64,000 nucleotides of DNA from JAGVSR01 sp963778225 (GTDB lineage: Bacteria; Pseudomonadota; Alphaproteobacteria; Rhizobiales; Hyphomicrobiaceae): positions 1-64,000 of the forward strand of contig CAVZTR010000002.1 in assembly GCA_963778225.1 (NCBI GenBank), given 5' to 3'. Of this stretch, positions 25,580 through 34,640 are shown one piece after another (the stretch's first letter is position 1; every line of letters starts with the position of its first letter). The translations under genes and the position numbers were made by a program. Below the pieces are notes generated by a model, which saw nothing but the letters and a program-made list of their open reading frames with translations, did no database searches and was not told the origin of the DNA.

Positions 25580-26740
25580 CTAAGGTGTGGTCATATCCAC
25601 TGTCAGCTTCTCTCCGGCTTTGACGCTGATCGGTTTTTCGATTTCGGCTCCGCCGCCGTCGATCTGCACCAGGTAATCGCCGGGTGCGACGACGGTGCGA
25701 AAACCATCCCCGGCGCGGGAGCGCCAGACGACTCGGCCGGAGCGGTCACGCAAGGCCGCCTGAGTGGCCATTCCGCTAATGCCTGCGAGTGTGATGGCTG
25801 CGGCATCGAGCTTGAGGTCGGCGGAGACTTCGGCTCCTGGAGCGAGATCGACGATACGGTTCGCGCGGATATTCGACATGCCGATCTGGGCGTCGATGCG
25901 ATAGCGCCCTGCCCCTAGAACGAAGACAGGCGCTGCTGCCGTGCTCTGGCCGACAAGGCGCTTTTCGCCGGTCTCTTCGAAGATCCGGGTCACGACTGCG
26001 CGACCGGACTGAGCCGCAGCGTCGGTCAGGCTCGGTTTCACGGTGAGTTTGCCGACGTCGAGCACGAGGACCCGCTTGACGACATCGCCCGATGAAATGG
26101 CGACTTGCTCGCGATGTTCGCCGGCTCCGTGGCGGGCGGTGACGTAGTAGGTGCCTGCCTGGAGCGTAAAGGCGGCAACGGGCGCGGTCGAGCGGGCGAC
26201 TTCGCGGCGGCCTTGGGGCGCTGCCGGATCATCAGCGAAGACGAGATAGAGCACGCGATCGAGGGACGGACCGTTGGCAAAAGCCGTTGCGCTCAATTCG
26301 AGGCGCCCTGTGTCGAGCACGAGATTGGTGCGCGCGCTGGCGCCGGCTGGAATATCAACCGTCTGCCGCGTGCGTGCAAAACCGTCGGCGACTTCGACGA
26401 TGTATTTGCCGGATGGAACGACGAGATCGGCGGTTGCTTCGCGGCCGAGCCACAGCACCGACCCTGGGGTGGCGTTATCGGTGGCGGCGGTGGAGATCGT
26501 CATCACCGGCGCGCTCAGCTGATCTCCCTGACGGCTCGCGGTGGCGGCGACTTCGATGCGGCCCCCGTCGAGTGTGAGGCGCTTCACCGTCGGGCCATCA
26601 TCGCCGACCTCGACGTCGAAAGTGCGCTGGATCAAGCTGTAGGTGATGGAAACGGAATAGCGGCCGGGCTCGACGGTTTCGTTGATTTCACGGCTCTTGC
26701 GTTCAACGAGTGGGGCTGACTTCGGCGGGTTCTCCGGATT
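25580..26740 (-). pseudogene. C-terminal repeat part of the VWA protein (separated by a frameshift)
   Basis: This frame carries five copies of a beta-sandwich-like repeat of roughly 75-90 residues: VEPGRYSVSITYS, VPSGKYIVEVADG, LQAGTYYVTARHG, LGAGRYRIDAQIG, VAPGDYLVQIDGG, each with a later LxLDxGxL-type strand. It has no start of its own. It is the direct continuation of the VWA reading frame at 26703-27533: removing one C from a CCCC run (GGGG at 26712-26715 on the plus strand) joins the two into a single protein of about 650 residues. Either a real frameshift or a base-calling error. Confidence 0.65.
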
Positions 26741-27533
26741 TGGTGATGCGCCAGTCGATCGCCGTGTCGAGCGGGCCGCCGTTCTCCGACAGCGACGCGG
26801 AGAGACGCAGGCCGGGGGGACCTTTGGCGGCGGCTGCAGGGGGCGGCGCGGCGGCGGCCGGCGCTGCGGCAACGGTCGCGGCAGGATCGAGACCAGCGGC
26901 CTCGAATATCTTCGTGAGGGCCGATGCAATATCCGTCTGGTTGGTGGCGTCGAACTGCAGGCCCTTGGTGGTCGCAGCGAGGCACTGCATTCGGTCGCGC
27001 TCCGGCTTGGACAGACCGAGGCTCACCACATGAACTCGCAGGCCCGGGTTCGTTTTGGCGATATCGGATGCTGCGGCGCAGACGTCTTGGCTGCAATTAT
27101 CGGCATTGTCGTGGATCAGGATGATGTGGCCGCCCGTGCCTGCGCCGATGGCTTTCGCACCCTCGCGGACGGCTGTGGTGAGTGGGCCCTTGCCCTTGGG
27201 GTTGAGCTGATCGAGCGCGGCGATGGAGCCTTGCGAGCCGCCGGCCTCGATGGGGGCGATAAGCTCCACGTCGCCGCAATCGCCTTTGCGGCGGTGGCCA
27301 AAGGAACTGAAGCCGATGCGGGATTGGGCAGGCGCCACAAGAAGCCGTTCGCGCAGGAGATCGCGCACGCCATACAGTTTGGCGGTCGCGTCGCCCTCCA
27401 TTTTGCCCCACATGGAGCCGGAGCCATCGACGATGATCAGAACCGGCTGTGCGGGTTCAGCAACGACCGGTTGGGCCAGTACGGCCGCAAACGTCGCCAG
27501 CAGGGTCATGCGCAAACGGCGGATGAAGCACAC
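26703..27533 (-). CDS. Exported VWA-domain protein, N-terminal part (frameshifted)
   Basis: Signal peptide (CFIRRLRMTLLATFAAVLAQPVVA) followed by a von Willebrand factor A domain with the metal-binding MIDAS motif DGSGS (about residue 36), a Thr in the middle loop and HDNADNC near its end, then an Ala/Pro linker and the first strand of a repeat domain. GTG 27533 is taken as start, with GGGAG upstream and positive residues before the hydrophobic core. The frame stops at 26703, just after the switch point at 26712-26715, beyond which the repeats continue in the next frame. Probably periplasmic or surface; partner unknown. Confidence 0.7.
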   Translation of the reverse strand: MCFIRRLRMTLLATFAAVLAQPVVAEPAQPVLIIVDGSGSMWGKMEGDATAKLYGVRDLLRERLLVAPAQSRIGFSSFGHRRKGDCGDVELIAPIEAGGSQGSIAALDQLNPKGKGPLTTAVREGAKAIGAGTGGHIILIHDNADNCSQDVCAAASDIAKTNPGLRVHVVSLGLSKPERDRMQCLAATTKGLQFDATNQTDIASALTKIFEAAGLDPAATVAAAPAAAAPPPAAAAKGPPGLRLSASLSENGGPLDTAIDWRITKSGEPAEVSPTR

Positions 27534-27688
27534 GGGTGCAGATCTCCCAAGGACGACAAACGGCGACTTCGGCCGTGCGACAGCGAAGCAGTGCATTATT
27601 GTACCAGAGGGCGGGTTGGGATAGCGAGGGTGCCGACGGGGCGTTTCATAGCCCCTGCAACTTTCGCATTCCATCTGAGACGGGGCCC

Positions 27689-28264
27689 ATGCCGACGCAT
27701 CCCACGATTGAACTTCTAAAAACCCGCCGATCGGTGAAGCCGGACCTACTGGTAGCACCCGCGCCGTCGGCTGAGGAACTCGAGACCATCCTGTCGATCG
27801 CCGCGCGCGTGCCTGATCACAAGAAGCTCGCTCCTTGGCGATTTGTCATTATTGACGGCGCGGCGCGGGAGAAGCTCGGAGAGCTTGCCGCAGAAGCCTG
27901 CCAGCGCGAAGAGGCGGAGCCGCCGTCGCATGTGCGGCTCGACACGGAACGCAAACGCTTTATGCGGGCACCGCTGGTCATCGCCGTCGTGTCGCGCGTG
28001 AAGGAAACGCGGGGCGCGCCCGAATGGGAGCAGATCCTGTCGGCAGGGGCGGCCTGCATGAACTTGTGCATCGCCGCCAACGCGCTGGGCTACGGCTCGA
28101 CGTGGATCACGGAATGGATCTCGTATTCGAAGACGTTCACCGAAGGCTTTGGCTTGGCCGCAAACGAACGCATCGCCGGCTTCGTGCATATCGGTACAGC
28201 TAAGGAGAAGCCGGCCGAGCGGGAGCGGCCTGTGCTCAGCGAGATCGTAACCCGTTGGGCGTAA
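27689..28264 (+). CDS. Nitroreductase family protein (YdjA-like)
   Basis: 191 residues. Begins with the FMN-binding pattern LLKTRRSVKPDLL and ARVPDHKKLAPWRFVII, and has AACMNLCIAANALGYGSTWIT in the second half, all typical of small FMN-dependent nitroreductases of the YdjA group. They act as NAD(P)H-dependent oxidoreductases; the physiological substrate is generally unknown. ATG 27689 chosen because the domain begins there; the frame is open to 27536 without family-like sequence. Confidence 0.85.
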   Translation: MPTHPTIELLKTRRSVKPDLLVAPAPSAEELETILSIAARVPDHKKLAPWRFVIIDGAAREKLGELAAEACQREEAEPPSHVRLDTERKRFMRAPLVIAVVSRVKETRGAPEWEQILSAGAACMNLCIAANALGYGSTWITEWISYSKTFTEGFGLAANERIAGFVHIGTAKEKPAERERPVLSEIVTRWA

Positions 28265-28306
28265 CGGCGCTGCACTTGCCGTGGCACGGCGATGCGTGAA
28301 CTCGAT

Positions 28307-29089
28307 CTAGAACCGGAATTGTTCGGCGATGACGCGTTCGTCGAGGGAGTGGCCGGGATCGAAGAGCATGAAGAGGTCGATGTGGCGCGCCTGCTCGATT
28401 TCGACGCGGACGACGTTGCGCGTTTCGATGTGATCGGCGACCGCGCTCACGGGGCGCTTCTCGTGTTCGCGCACGGTGATGGTGATGCGGGCGCTATCGG
28501 GCAGCAGCGCGCCGCGCCAGCGGCGGGGGCGGAAGGGGCTGATCGGCGTCAGTGCCAGCAGTTTGGCGTCGAGCGGCAGTATGGGGCCGTGAGCGGAGAG
28601 ATTGTACGCTGTCGAGCCGGCGGGCGTGGCAACGAGAAGACCGTCGCAGATGAGTTCTTCCAGGCGCAGCGTGCCGTCGACGGAGATGGATAGTTTCGCG
28701 GCCTGATGGATCTGACGGAAGAGGGAGACTTCGTTGATGGCTAGACCCTTGGTGGCCTTGCCGTGGATGTCGGTCGCGACCATCGACAGGGGATGCACGC
28801 GCGTTACCTGCGCGGCGGCGAGGCGTTGCCGCAGATCGTCCTCGCTGTATTCGTTCATGAGAAAGCCGACCGAGCCGCGGTTCATGCCGTAGATCGGGAT
28901 GCGGTCGTTCATGTAGCGGTGGAGCGTTTGAAGCATGAGGCCGTCACCGCCGAGTGCGACGATGACTTCCGCATCGGCAGGCTTGGCGTTGCCGTAGCGC
29001 GCGGTCAGGCCCTCGAGGGCGGCCCGCGCTTCGGGCACGTCGCTGGCGACGAAGGCGATGCGATCGTAGGGGTTGGACAGCTTTTTCAT
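28307..29089 (-). CDS. nadK: NAD kinase
   Basis: 260 residues. The GGDG motif (residues 47-50, Asp49 catalytic) and the NE/T...ATPAGSTAYNLSAHGPI region are intact, as in bacterial NAD kinases that make NADP from NAD and ATP or polyphosphate. ATG 29089 is taken as start; GTG 29110 would add seven residues and neither has a clear SD. No operon partner; cutA is divergent. Confidence 0.9.
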   Translation of the reverse strand: MKKLSNPYDRIAFVASDVPEARAALEGLTARYGNAKPADAEVIVALGGDGLMLQTLHRYMNDRIPIYGMNRGSVGFLMNEYSEDDLRQRLAAAQVTRVHPLSMVATDIHGKATKGLAINEVSLFRQIHQAAKLSISVDGTLRLEELICDGLLVATPAGSTAYNLSAHGPILPLDAKLLALTPISPFRPRRWRGALLPDSARITITVREHEKRPVSAVADHIETRNVVRVEIEQARHIDLFMLFDPGHSLDERVIAEQFRF

Positions 29090-29195
29090 GCAGGCTGCTG
29101 GATCGCTCACGGATGGGGATTTAGGCTATCGTCGCCATAGCACGGGGCAGGTTGCCCAACGGTGACCACCGTCAAGCTCGCGAAGGCTCGCTTAC

Positions 29196-29534
29196 TTGGA
29201 CCCGAACGACAAGGCCGTTCTGATTTACGCCACCTATCCCGATCCGGAAACGGCGGAGGCGGGAGGGCGGGCTCTTGTCGAAGCGGGGCTCGCGGCCTGC
29301 GTTAACATTCTGCCTGGAATGGTTTCGATCTACCGGTGGGAAGGCGCCGTCGAGCGGAGTGAGGAGTGCGTCATGATCATCAAGACGCGGGCCGTGCTCG
29401 CGGATGCTGCTATCGCTGCCGCCAAGGGACGGCACCCTTATACAACTCCGGCGTTCGTGATCCTGCCGGTTGAGGGCGGTTCGGCAGACTATCTCGACTG
29501 GATCGTCGCGAGCACCATTGACGGCAGCCGGTAG
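29196..29534 (+). CDS. cutA: CutA1-like divalent cation tolerance protein
   Basis: 112 residues of the trimeric CutA1 family: start VLIYATYPDPETAEAGGRALVEAGLAACVNILPGMVSIYRWEGAVERSEEC and end HPYTTPAFVILPVEGGSADYLDWI match the family from end to end. Some members bind Cu2+; others have unclear roles. Start is TTG 29196, read from the family N-terminus, with GAAGG about 10 bases upstream. Confidence 0.9.
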   Translation: MDPNDKAVLIYATYPDPETAEAGGRALVEAGLAACVNILPGMVSIYRWEGAVERSEECVMIIKTRAVLADAAIAAAKGRHPYTTPAFVILPVEGGSADYLDWIVASTIDGSR

Positions 29535-29538
29535 CGTC

Positions 29539-30525
29539 TCACATGCGACCGAGCGGGTGCATGAAAAGCTGCTGCACGGAGCGGCTCGAGGAGTAGCGCC
29601 GCTTCACCGGTTTGGCAGGGGGCGACCATGCTTTCCTCGATTTGACTGCTTTGGGCGGTACCGGCGGGGGATTGAAGACCGCCGCGTCATCCTGCTCGAG
29701 TGCGGCCATCGTGCTCGAGGGCTGCGCCTGCGGATCGCTTTGTTGCCAGGGCAGGGGTTCGGCCACGGGCACATTCGCTTCGGTGACTGGTGTTGAGACA
29801 CCGGGTTGCGCGGCGACCGGGCCGCCGATCGACATGCGGCCGGGAAGCGGATCGGGGCGAGCGGCGACAACTGCCGGGCCGGTCTCGTCTGCTAGAGAGC
29901 TCGAAGAGCCTGTTTCCGAACTCTCGGCAACAACGGTTTGGGCAACGCAGCGGCCGCCGGATAGCACTTCGTCGCCTCCGCAAGCGGGCCCGCAGACGGC
30001 TTGGGTCTGCCCCTTGATCAGGGACAGAAGAAATACATCCGGCTCGTTGGTCGGCAGGGATGCGTTTACGCGCGCTATGAAGTTTGCCATCGCGCTCCGG
30101 GAGCGATCGCCCCAGCTGCCGTCGAGACGGCCGGAATAGCAGCCGACGCGTTTCAGCTCGCTCTGAATTTGGCGCGCGAGCTGACGCTGGACGCTCGGTT
30201 TCGAATTCGTCGCAGAGGTCACCGGCGTGCGCTGCGCGGCGTCGTTGGTTATCGAAACGGCTGGAAGCGAGGCTGCGGCTGGTGGGGCGTTGGCAGCTAC
30301 AAGCGACGGAACAGTCGCGACGGGATGAGCGGCTGGTGAGGCAACGGGACGGCGCAGGCCCGGATGTTCGGCAGGGACGGTTTCCGGCTCCAGGATGGTC
30401 GCGCGTGCCACGATCCGTGAGACGGCAGCGAGTTGCTCTTCGCGTTCGCTCGAGGAGGGGGCGAGTTCGGTGACGATGAACGCCAGTCCGCCGCCCAGCA
30501 TCAGCAATCCCAAAATTTTCTGCAT
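29539..30525 (-). CDS. Membrane-anchored protein with peptidoglycan-binding-like domain
   Basis: 328 residues: an N-terminal anchor or signal (MQKILGLLMLGGGLAFIVTEL), a Pro/Ala/Thr-rich stretch, a small domain (about 110-190) with QRQLARQIQSELKRVGCYSGRLDGSWGDRSRSAMANF as in PG_binding_1-type folds, then a low-complexity basic tail. Four cysteines lie between about 128 and 195. AGGAG lies 9 bases before ATG 30525. Probably periplasmic and wall associated. Its stop is 4 bases from that of cutA. Confidence 0.65.
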   Translation of the reverse strand: MQKILGLLMLGGGLAFIVTELAPSSSEREEQLAAVSRIVARATILEPETVPAEHPGLRRPVASPAAHPVATVPSLVAANAPPAAASLPAVSITNDAAQRTPVTSATNSKPSVQRQLARQIQSELKRVGCYSGRLDGSWGDRSRSAMANFIARVNASLPTNEPDVFLLSLIKGQTQAVCGPACGGDEVLSGGRCVAQTVVAESSETGSSSSLADETGPAVVAARPDPLPGRMSIGGPVAAQPGVSTPVTEANVPVAEPLPWQQSDPQAQPSSTMAALEQDDAAVFNPPPVPPKAVKSRKAWSPPAKPVKRRYSSSRSVQQLFMHPLGRM

Positions 30526-30546
30526 CGAGGCCAACTCCTGAACCAA

Positions 30547-31411
30547 GGCCTGCGGTGGTCTTTCACTGACAACAGTTCCGGCCGCGAAAGGTTCGCCGGA
30601 TGTCGCTTGCGCACGGTTGAGAGCCGATGACGTGTTTTTGGGTTCCTGCGAAATTCGCTCGAACCGGTCTCGTCACGCGCAACTTGGGCGGCGAAATAGA
30701 GGTCCCGTCAGCCGCTACGCGGACATTAACAAAACTTAGCCTATCGCGCGCCGCGCAGAAAGCGCTGAATTGGCGATAAGTCCTTGTTTGACTTTGGAGG
30801 TTCGCTGAATAGGGCGGACCTTCATGTGCGATAAGGTATCACGCGGTGATCTGCGATGCCCGGCCCAGTGCCAACCGAACGTGAGCTTATCAACAGGGGC
30901 GCCGGCTATCGGGGGATAACCGTTGAACAAAGCGAGCGGGAGTTGTGGATGGCCTGGTGATGACGATCTGTGTCGCGCTTGCCACCATCCGGGATCGTTT
31001 CCGAAGTGCTTTTGGCTACAGTTCTGATTCCCTTAACAAAAGATTTCGAATCGCATAGCGTTCAACCTTGAGGGGAGTGTGTCGCGTACGACACTTGTTT
31101 GCTTCGGCCCTTCGTCTTGAGTTTTCCCACCGGCTGGCTCTAGCGGCAGTTCGGCCTGTGAACAAGACGAGGATAAGGCTGAAGGTCCAGCAGGTCTCGA
31201 GGTCGTTCCCGTCATCGATGCGGTCCGCGCCGGACGCCATTTGGGGATGGTTCCGGCACGCTCAAACGGACCTGCGGTCGAAGACGAGAAGGGGCTCGTG
31301 TCAGGTACTCTGGCTGGCTTTCCGTTCATTCCCTCACGGACAACAAGACAAAGCGAACCGGGACGCGGGGGTTTCCAGCGTCCGACAGGTTCACGTGCAA
31401 TGGAGAGGGCT
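30547..31411. other. Gene-free 865-bp stretch with DnaA-box-like sites and palindromes
   Basis: No convincing coding frame: the longest (31033-31425, minus) has no domain, SD or homology I recognise. Three DnaA-box-like 9-mers cluster within 66 bases: TTATCAACA at 30887 (8 of 9), GGGGGATAA at 30911 (7 of 9, reverse) and TGTGGATGG at 30944 (7 of 9, reverse). A palindrome GTGTCG-CGTA-CGACAC lies at 31079-31094. It may be a long leader or control region for the gene at 31412. Confidence 0.45.
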
Positions 31412-32644
31412 ATGCGACACCTCATGGGTGTACTAGGCGTTCTCGCAGCAGGCGTCTTACTCGCCGTGTCCGCTGCGATGAACTGGCGTTTCGGCTACAG
31501 TCTCGGGAAGACCGAGCTCGACGGTATGATCTACGGTTCGGCCTCCGCCGCCGCAGACTGCCTGAAGGCACTCACTCCCTTCTTCTTCTTCGCCGCTATC
31601 AGAAACAGGATGTGGTCGCAGGCAGCTGCGGCCGCGGTGGTCGGTATCGTCATGACCGCCTACTCGCTGACTTCGGCGCTTGGCCACGCAGCGTTGAACC
31701 GTCTGGACACAACAGGCCAGCGTGCCGTTGAGGCTCAGACCTACAAGGACCTGCGGTCGGATCTGGCGCGGGCACAGGAGCAACTCGGGTGGGTGCCTCA
31801 GCATCGTCCGATCGGCGTCGTGCAGAGCGAGATCGACAATGCCCAGAACCAGCGCCCATGGGCCTGGACCAAGGGCTGCACTGACGTGTCCGGCAAGCAG
31901 GGGCGTGATTTCTGCCAGTCGTATCACGGACTGTCGGCGGAACTTGCCGCCGGTCGTGAGGCCGATAAGTTGAGTGGGCGCATCAGCGAACTCTCCGGGA
32001 AATTGTCGTCTGCTTCGGGCACGGCCGTTATGGCCGAGGCCGACCCGCAGGCTGCGGTTCTCGCCAAGCTGTCTGGTCTCAGCATCGATACCGTGCAGAT
32101 CGCGATGACAGTGTTCATCGCTCTGCTTCTCGAAGTCGGCTCGTGCTTCGGCATGTACGTCGCCTTCAGTCAGTGGCGCATGTATGACGACATGGCTCCG
32201 GCCGCGCCTGTCATGGCAACGATTGCCACGCCTGTGATCACCGCTGCGGCAGCGGTGGCGGCCCCCGTCCGTGAGACGGCGCCCGTGCAGATTTCTGCAA
32301 AGCCGCGTTCTGGCGCAAACGACAACAGGTCGGCGCCGGCCACTCAGCGTATCGTACCCATGGCTCCCGAAACCGATGTGGAGCGCTTCTACAAGGAGAG
32401 TGTCCAGACGCAGGACGGTTCCAGCATGACGGCAACCGAACTGTACGAAGAGTACTGCGCGTGGTGTGAAGAGAAAGAAAAGGAACCGCTCGCACTGCCT
32501 ACCTTTGGACGTGAGTTTGGCGAACTAGGAGTTCAGAAAGCCAAGCTCGGTGGAAGAGTTCGTTACATCGGTATTGCTCTCAGAGCAGCACGGGACGTCG
32601 AGGAGGATAAGAAGCTGACGGCCTTCAAGGACAAGGCGGCCTAG
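31412..32644 (+). CDS. Four-helix membrane protein fused to a primase-C-terminal-like winged-helix domain
   Basis: 410 residues. Three hydrophobic helices in the first 95 residues, a charged helical segment with several Cys (about 100-195), a fourth helix (about 225-250, VQIAMTVFIALLLEVGSCFGMYVAF), an Ala/Pro linker, and a C-terminal 70-residue domain. That domain (VERFYKESV..., ATELYEEYCAWCEE, LPTFGREFGELG, RVRYIGIALR) looks like the winged helix at the end of phage/plasmid D5/P4-type primases. ATG 31412 has GGAGAGG upstream. Followed by a strong terminator. It could be a membrane-tethered DNA binder. Confidence 0.7.
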   Translation: MRHLMGVLGVLAAGVLLAVSAAMNWRFGYSLGKTELDGMIYGSASAAADCLKALTPFFFFAAIRNRMWSQAAAAAVVGIVMTAYSLTSALGHAALNRLDTTGQRAVEAQTYKDLRSDLARAQEQLGWVPQHRPIGVVQSEIDNAQNQRPWAWTKGCTDVSGKQGRDFCQSYHGLSAELAAGREADKLSGRISELSGKLSSASGTAVMAEADPQAAVLAKLSGLSIDTVQIAMTVFIALLLEVGSCFGMYVAFSQWRMYDDMAPAAPVMATIATPVITAAAAVAAPVRETAPVQISAKPRSGANDNRSAPATQRIVPMAPETDVERFYKESVQTQDGSSMTATELYEEYCAWCEEKEKEPLALPTFGREFGELGVQKAKLGGRVRYIGIALRAARDVEEDKKLTAFKDKAA

Positions 32645-32662
32645 AAGTAGGCAGAGAAGAAG

Positions 32663-32690
32663 GGGCCGCGAAAGCGGCCCTTTTTATTTG
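32663..32690 (+). terminator. Rho-independent terminator after the membrane/winged-helix gene
   Basis: Stem GGGCCGC / GCGGCCC with loop GAAA, followed by TTTTTATTT, 19 bases after the stop codon at 32644. Confidence 0.9.
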
Positions 32691-32715
32691 GATTTCACTT
32701 GCTGGGATTTTACAG

Positions 32716-32747
32716 GGCGCAGCGAAGGCTGCGCCTTGTTTCTTTTT
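32716..32747 (+). terminator. Second rho-independent terminator in tandem
   Basis: Stem GGCGCAGC / GCTGCGCC with loop GAAG, followed by TTGTTTCTTTTT. Lies 26 bases after the first terminator. The rest of the gap up to 32972 is fairly AT-rich, shows no gene, and should hold the promoter of the TadG-like gene. Confidence 0.8.
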
Positions 32748-32972
32748 GGGACTGCTTGGACCGCGTGCGTGGCCGCTTTCCAGCCCGGCTATGGTTTCCA
32801 AATTCTGAATGTTCGCGATTCAATTGGTATTCCGCAGACAAGGCTCTTTTTATCACCATTGCAACTCAGTTCATTTTGGCGGCAGTTGCAAACAATTCGA
32901 ACGATCTTGGGAGGATTTCCGGAATAAGAGCGGTGCAATGTGCAGCCACATTCTCAGAAGTGGGAGCACGTT

Positions 32973-34576
32973 ATGTCATTCAATCTCATCGATTTCAGCC
33001 AGGACAAGCGCGGCAACGTCGCACTCCTGTTTGCTCTATTCATGCTGCCGATCCTCGGCTGCATTGGCGCGGCTGTCGATTTCGGCCGCGCACACCGCCT
33101 GCACACGCAGCTGCAGATCGTTGCAGACGCGGCGACGTCCGCGGGTCTCATGGAGTATCGAGAGACGGGTGACGTCAACAAGGGCCAGCAGCGGCTTTTG
33201 TCGTTCATCGACCAGGGTCTCGAAAAAGACGGCATGGTCCGCGCTCGCGAAGAAAATGGCAACGGCGCCAACGTGATCGGCTCCCGCATCGTTCACGTGG
33301 ACGGTTCTGTGATTGATCCGCTGACATCGTCGGTCCGCCCAGTCTTGCGGACGACGATCAACACGCCGTTCCTGAGCCTGCTTGGGACGGAGGAGGTGGA
33401 CGTCAAGGTGTTTACGAAGGGTGCCGTAGCGTCCAACAGCCTGGAGGGCACAAAGGACCTTGAAGTTTCGCTGATGCTGGACGTCTCCGGCTCGATGAAT
33501 GAAACTTCGGCCAACGGCACAGTGAAAATCGAGGATATGAAGACGGCCGCGCAAGGACTTCCTGGACATCATCATGCCCCAGGATCTGGCCGTGGATAAT
33601 CGCCGCGTCGGGCTCGTTCCATTCTCCGATCGCGTCAATATCGGTTCGTATGCGCCCGCTGCGACGCGGCTTTGACCCGACAATCCAGGTCCAAAGCGGA
33701 ACTACGACGATCTACATGTGCGCGGATCCGGACTGTCTCCGGCTGGCTGTCCCTCAGAAATTGCCGCAGCCGCGTGCGGTCGTTCACGCAGTACGCAAGC
33801 CATGACCAATTCGCAGGCCGAGCAGTTCTGCCGCCGACAACTACACGACCCGCCGCAACGGCAGCACCACGGAGTACTGGACACCAGATCGCGTCTGGCA
33901 CAGGTGGTCCCGCGCATGGTCACTCGTTTCCTGCGGACGTGTGTCACTGAGCGCCAGGGCGCTGAGAGGTACACGGATGCGGTGCCTGGTTCAGGTTCCT
34001 ACGTGGGCGTGTTCAATCCGAGCAGCACGAATTTGCCGGATCAGTACTCTTCATCGACCAACAACTGCACCATTCCCCAGATCATGACGATGACGACCGA
34101 TAAGCAGTCGCTGAAGGATCGCATCGCATACGTTCGTGCCGCTCAGTGGTACGGCGGGTCATGTGGGCACGGCCTGGTCCTATTACATGCTGTCGCCGGA
34201 ATGGAACCGCTTTTGGAGTGAGGGTCATCTGGACGTGGCGGAGTATGACAACACGAACACGATCAAGGCAGCAGTGATCATGACGGACGGCGAGTATAAC
34301 TCCAACTTCTCCAGTCCTACGGCGTCCACTCAGGCCATCGCAATCTGCACCGAGATGAAGGCCAAGGGTATCACCGTCTACACGATCGGTTTCGACATGA
34401 GCACGAACGTGAACGACCCCGCCCGTAGAACGCTGATGGACTGCGCTTCGCCGGACAAGTACTACTTCCCGTACGACGGCGACGCGCTCAAGACGGCTTT
34501 CAACGAAATCGGCAACTCGCTGGTGACGATCGTGACGAAGTCGAGCAAAGACAAGACTGTGCTGATCCAGGAATAA
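32973..34576 (+). pseudogene. TadE/TadG-like pilus-assembly protein with VWA domain, broken by several frameshifts
   Basis: ATG 32973 (GGGAG upstream) opens a TadG-type protein: DKRGNVALLFALFMLPILGCIGAAVDFGRA, the prepilin-like membrane helix, then a VWA domain with DVSGSMN. The frame then breaks. Continuation KDFLDIIMPQDLAVDNRRVGLVPFSDRVN is one frame over from about 33552; another break is at about 33670; CVTERQGAERYTDAVPG and DKQSLKDRIA are in a further frame; and after about 34145 GTAGHVGTAWSYYMLSPEWN to KDKTVLIQE finishes in yet another. A normal gene of about 530 codons is thus in four or more pieces, with all breaks between 33552 and 34155. Confidence 0.75.
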
Positions 34577-34600
34577 GGATCACCATTCTTATCAGAAAGG

Positions 34601-34634
34601 CAGCGGCGTCTCGAAAGAGACGCCGCTGTTTTTT
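34601..34634 (+). terminator. Strong terminator after the TadG-like gene
   Basis: Perfect 12-bp stem CAGCGGCGTCTC / GAGACGCCGCTG with loop GAAA, followed by TTTTTT. It also lies just past the stop of the convergent oligopeptidase gene. Confidence 0.92.
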
Positions 34635-34640
34635 GTGGTC

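Noticed and set aside
31241..31411. In-frame upstream extension of the membrane/winged-helix protein
   Set aside because: The extra 57 residues are polar and unstructured, while ATG 31412 has a good SD and begins directly with a membrane helix.
31033..31425. 130-codon minus-strand frame in the gene-free region
   Set aside because: No SD, low-complexity Pro/Arg/Ser composition, no family resemblance, and it overlaps the start of the plus-strand membrane protein gene.
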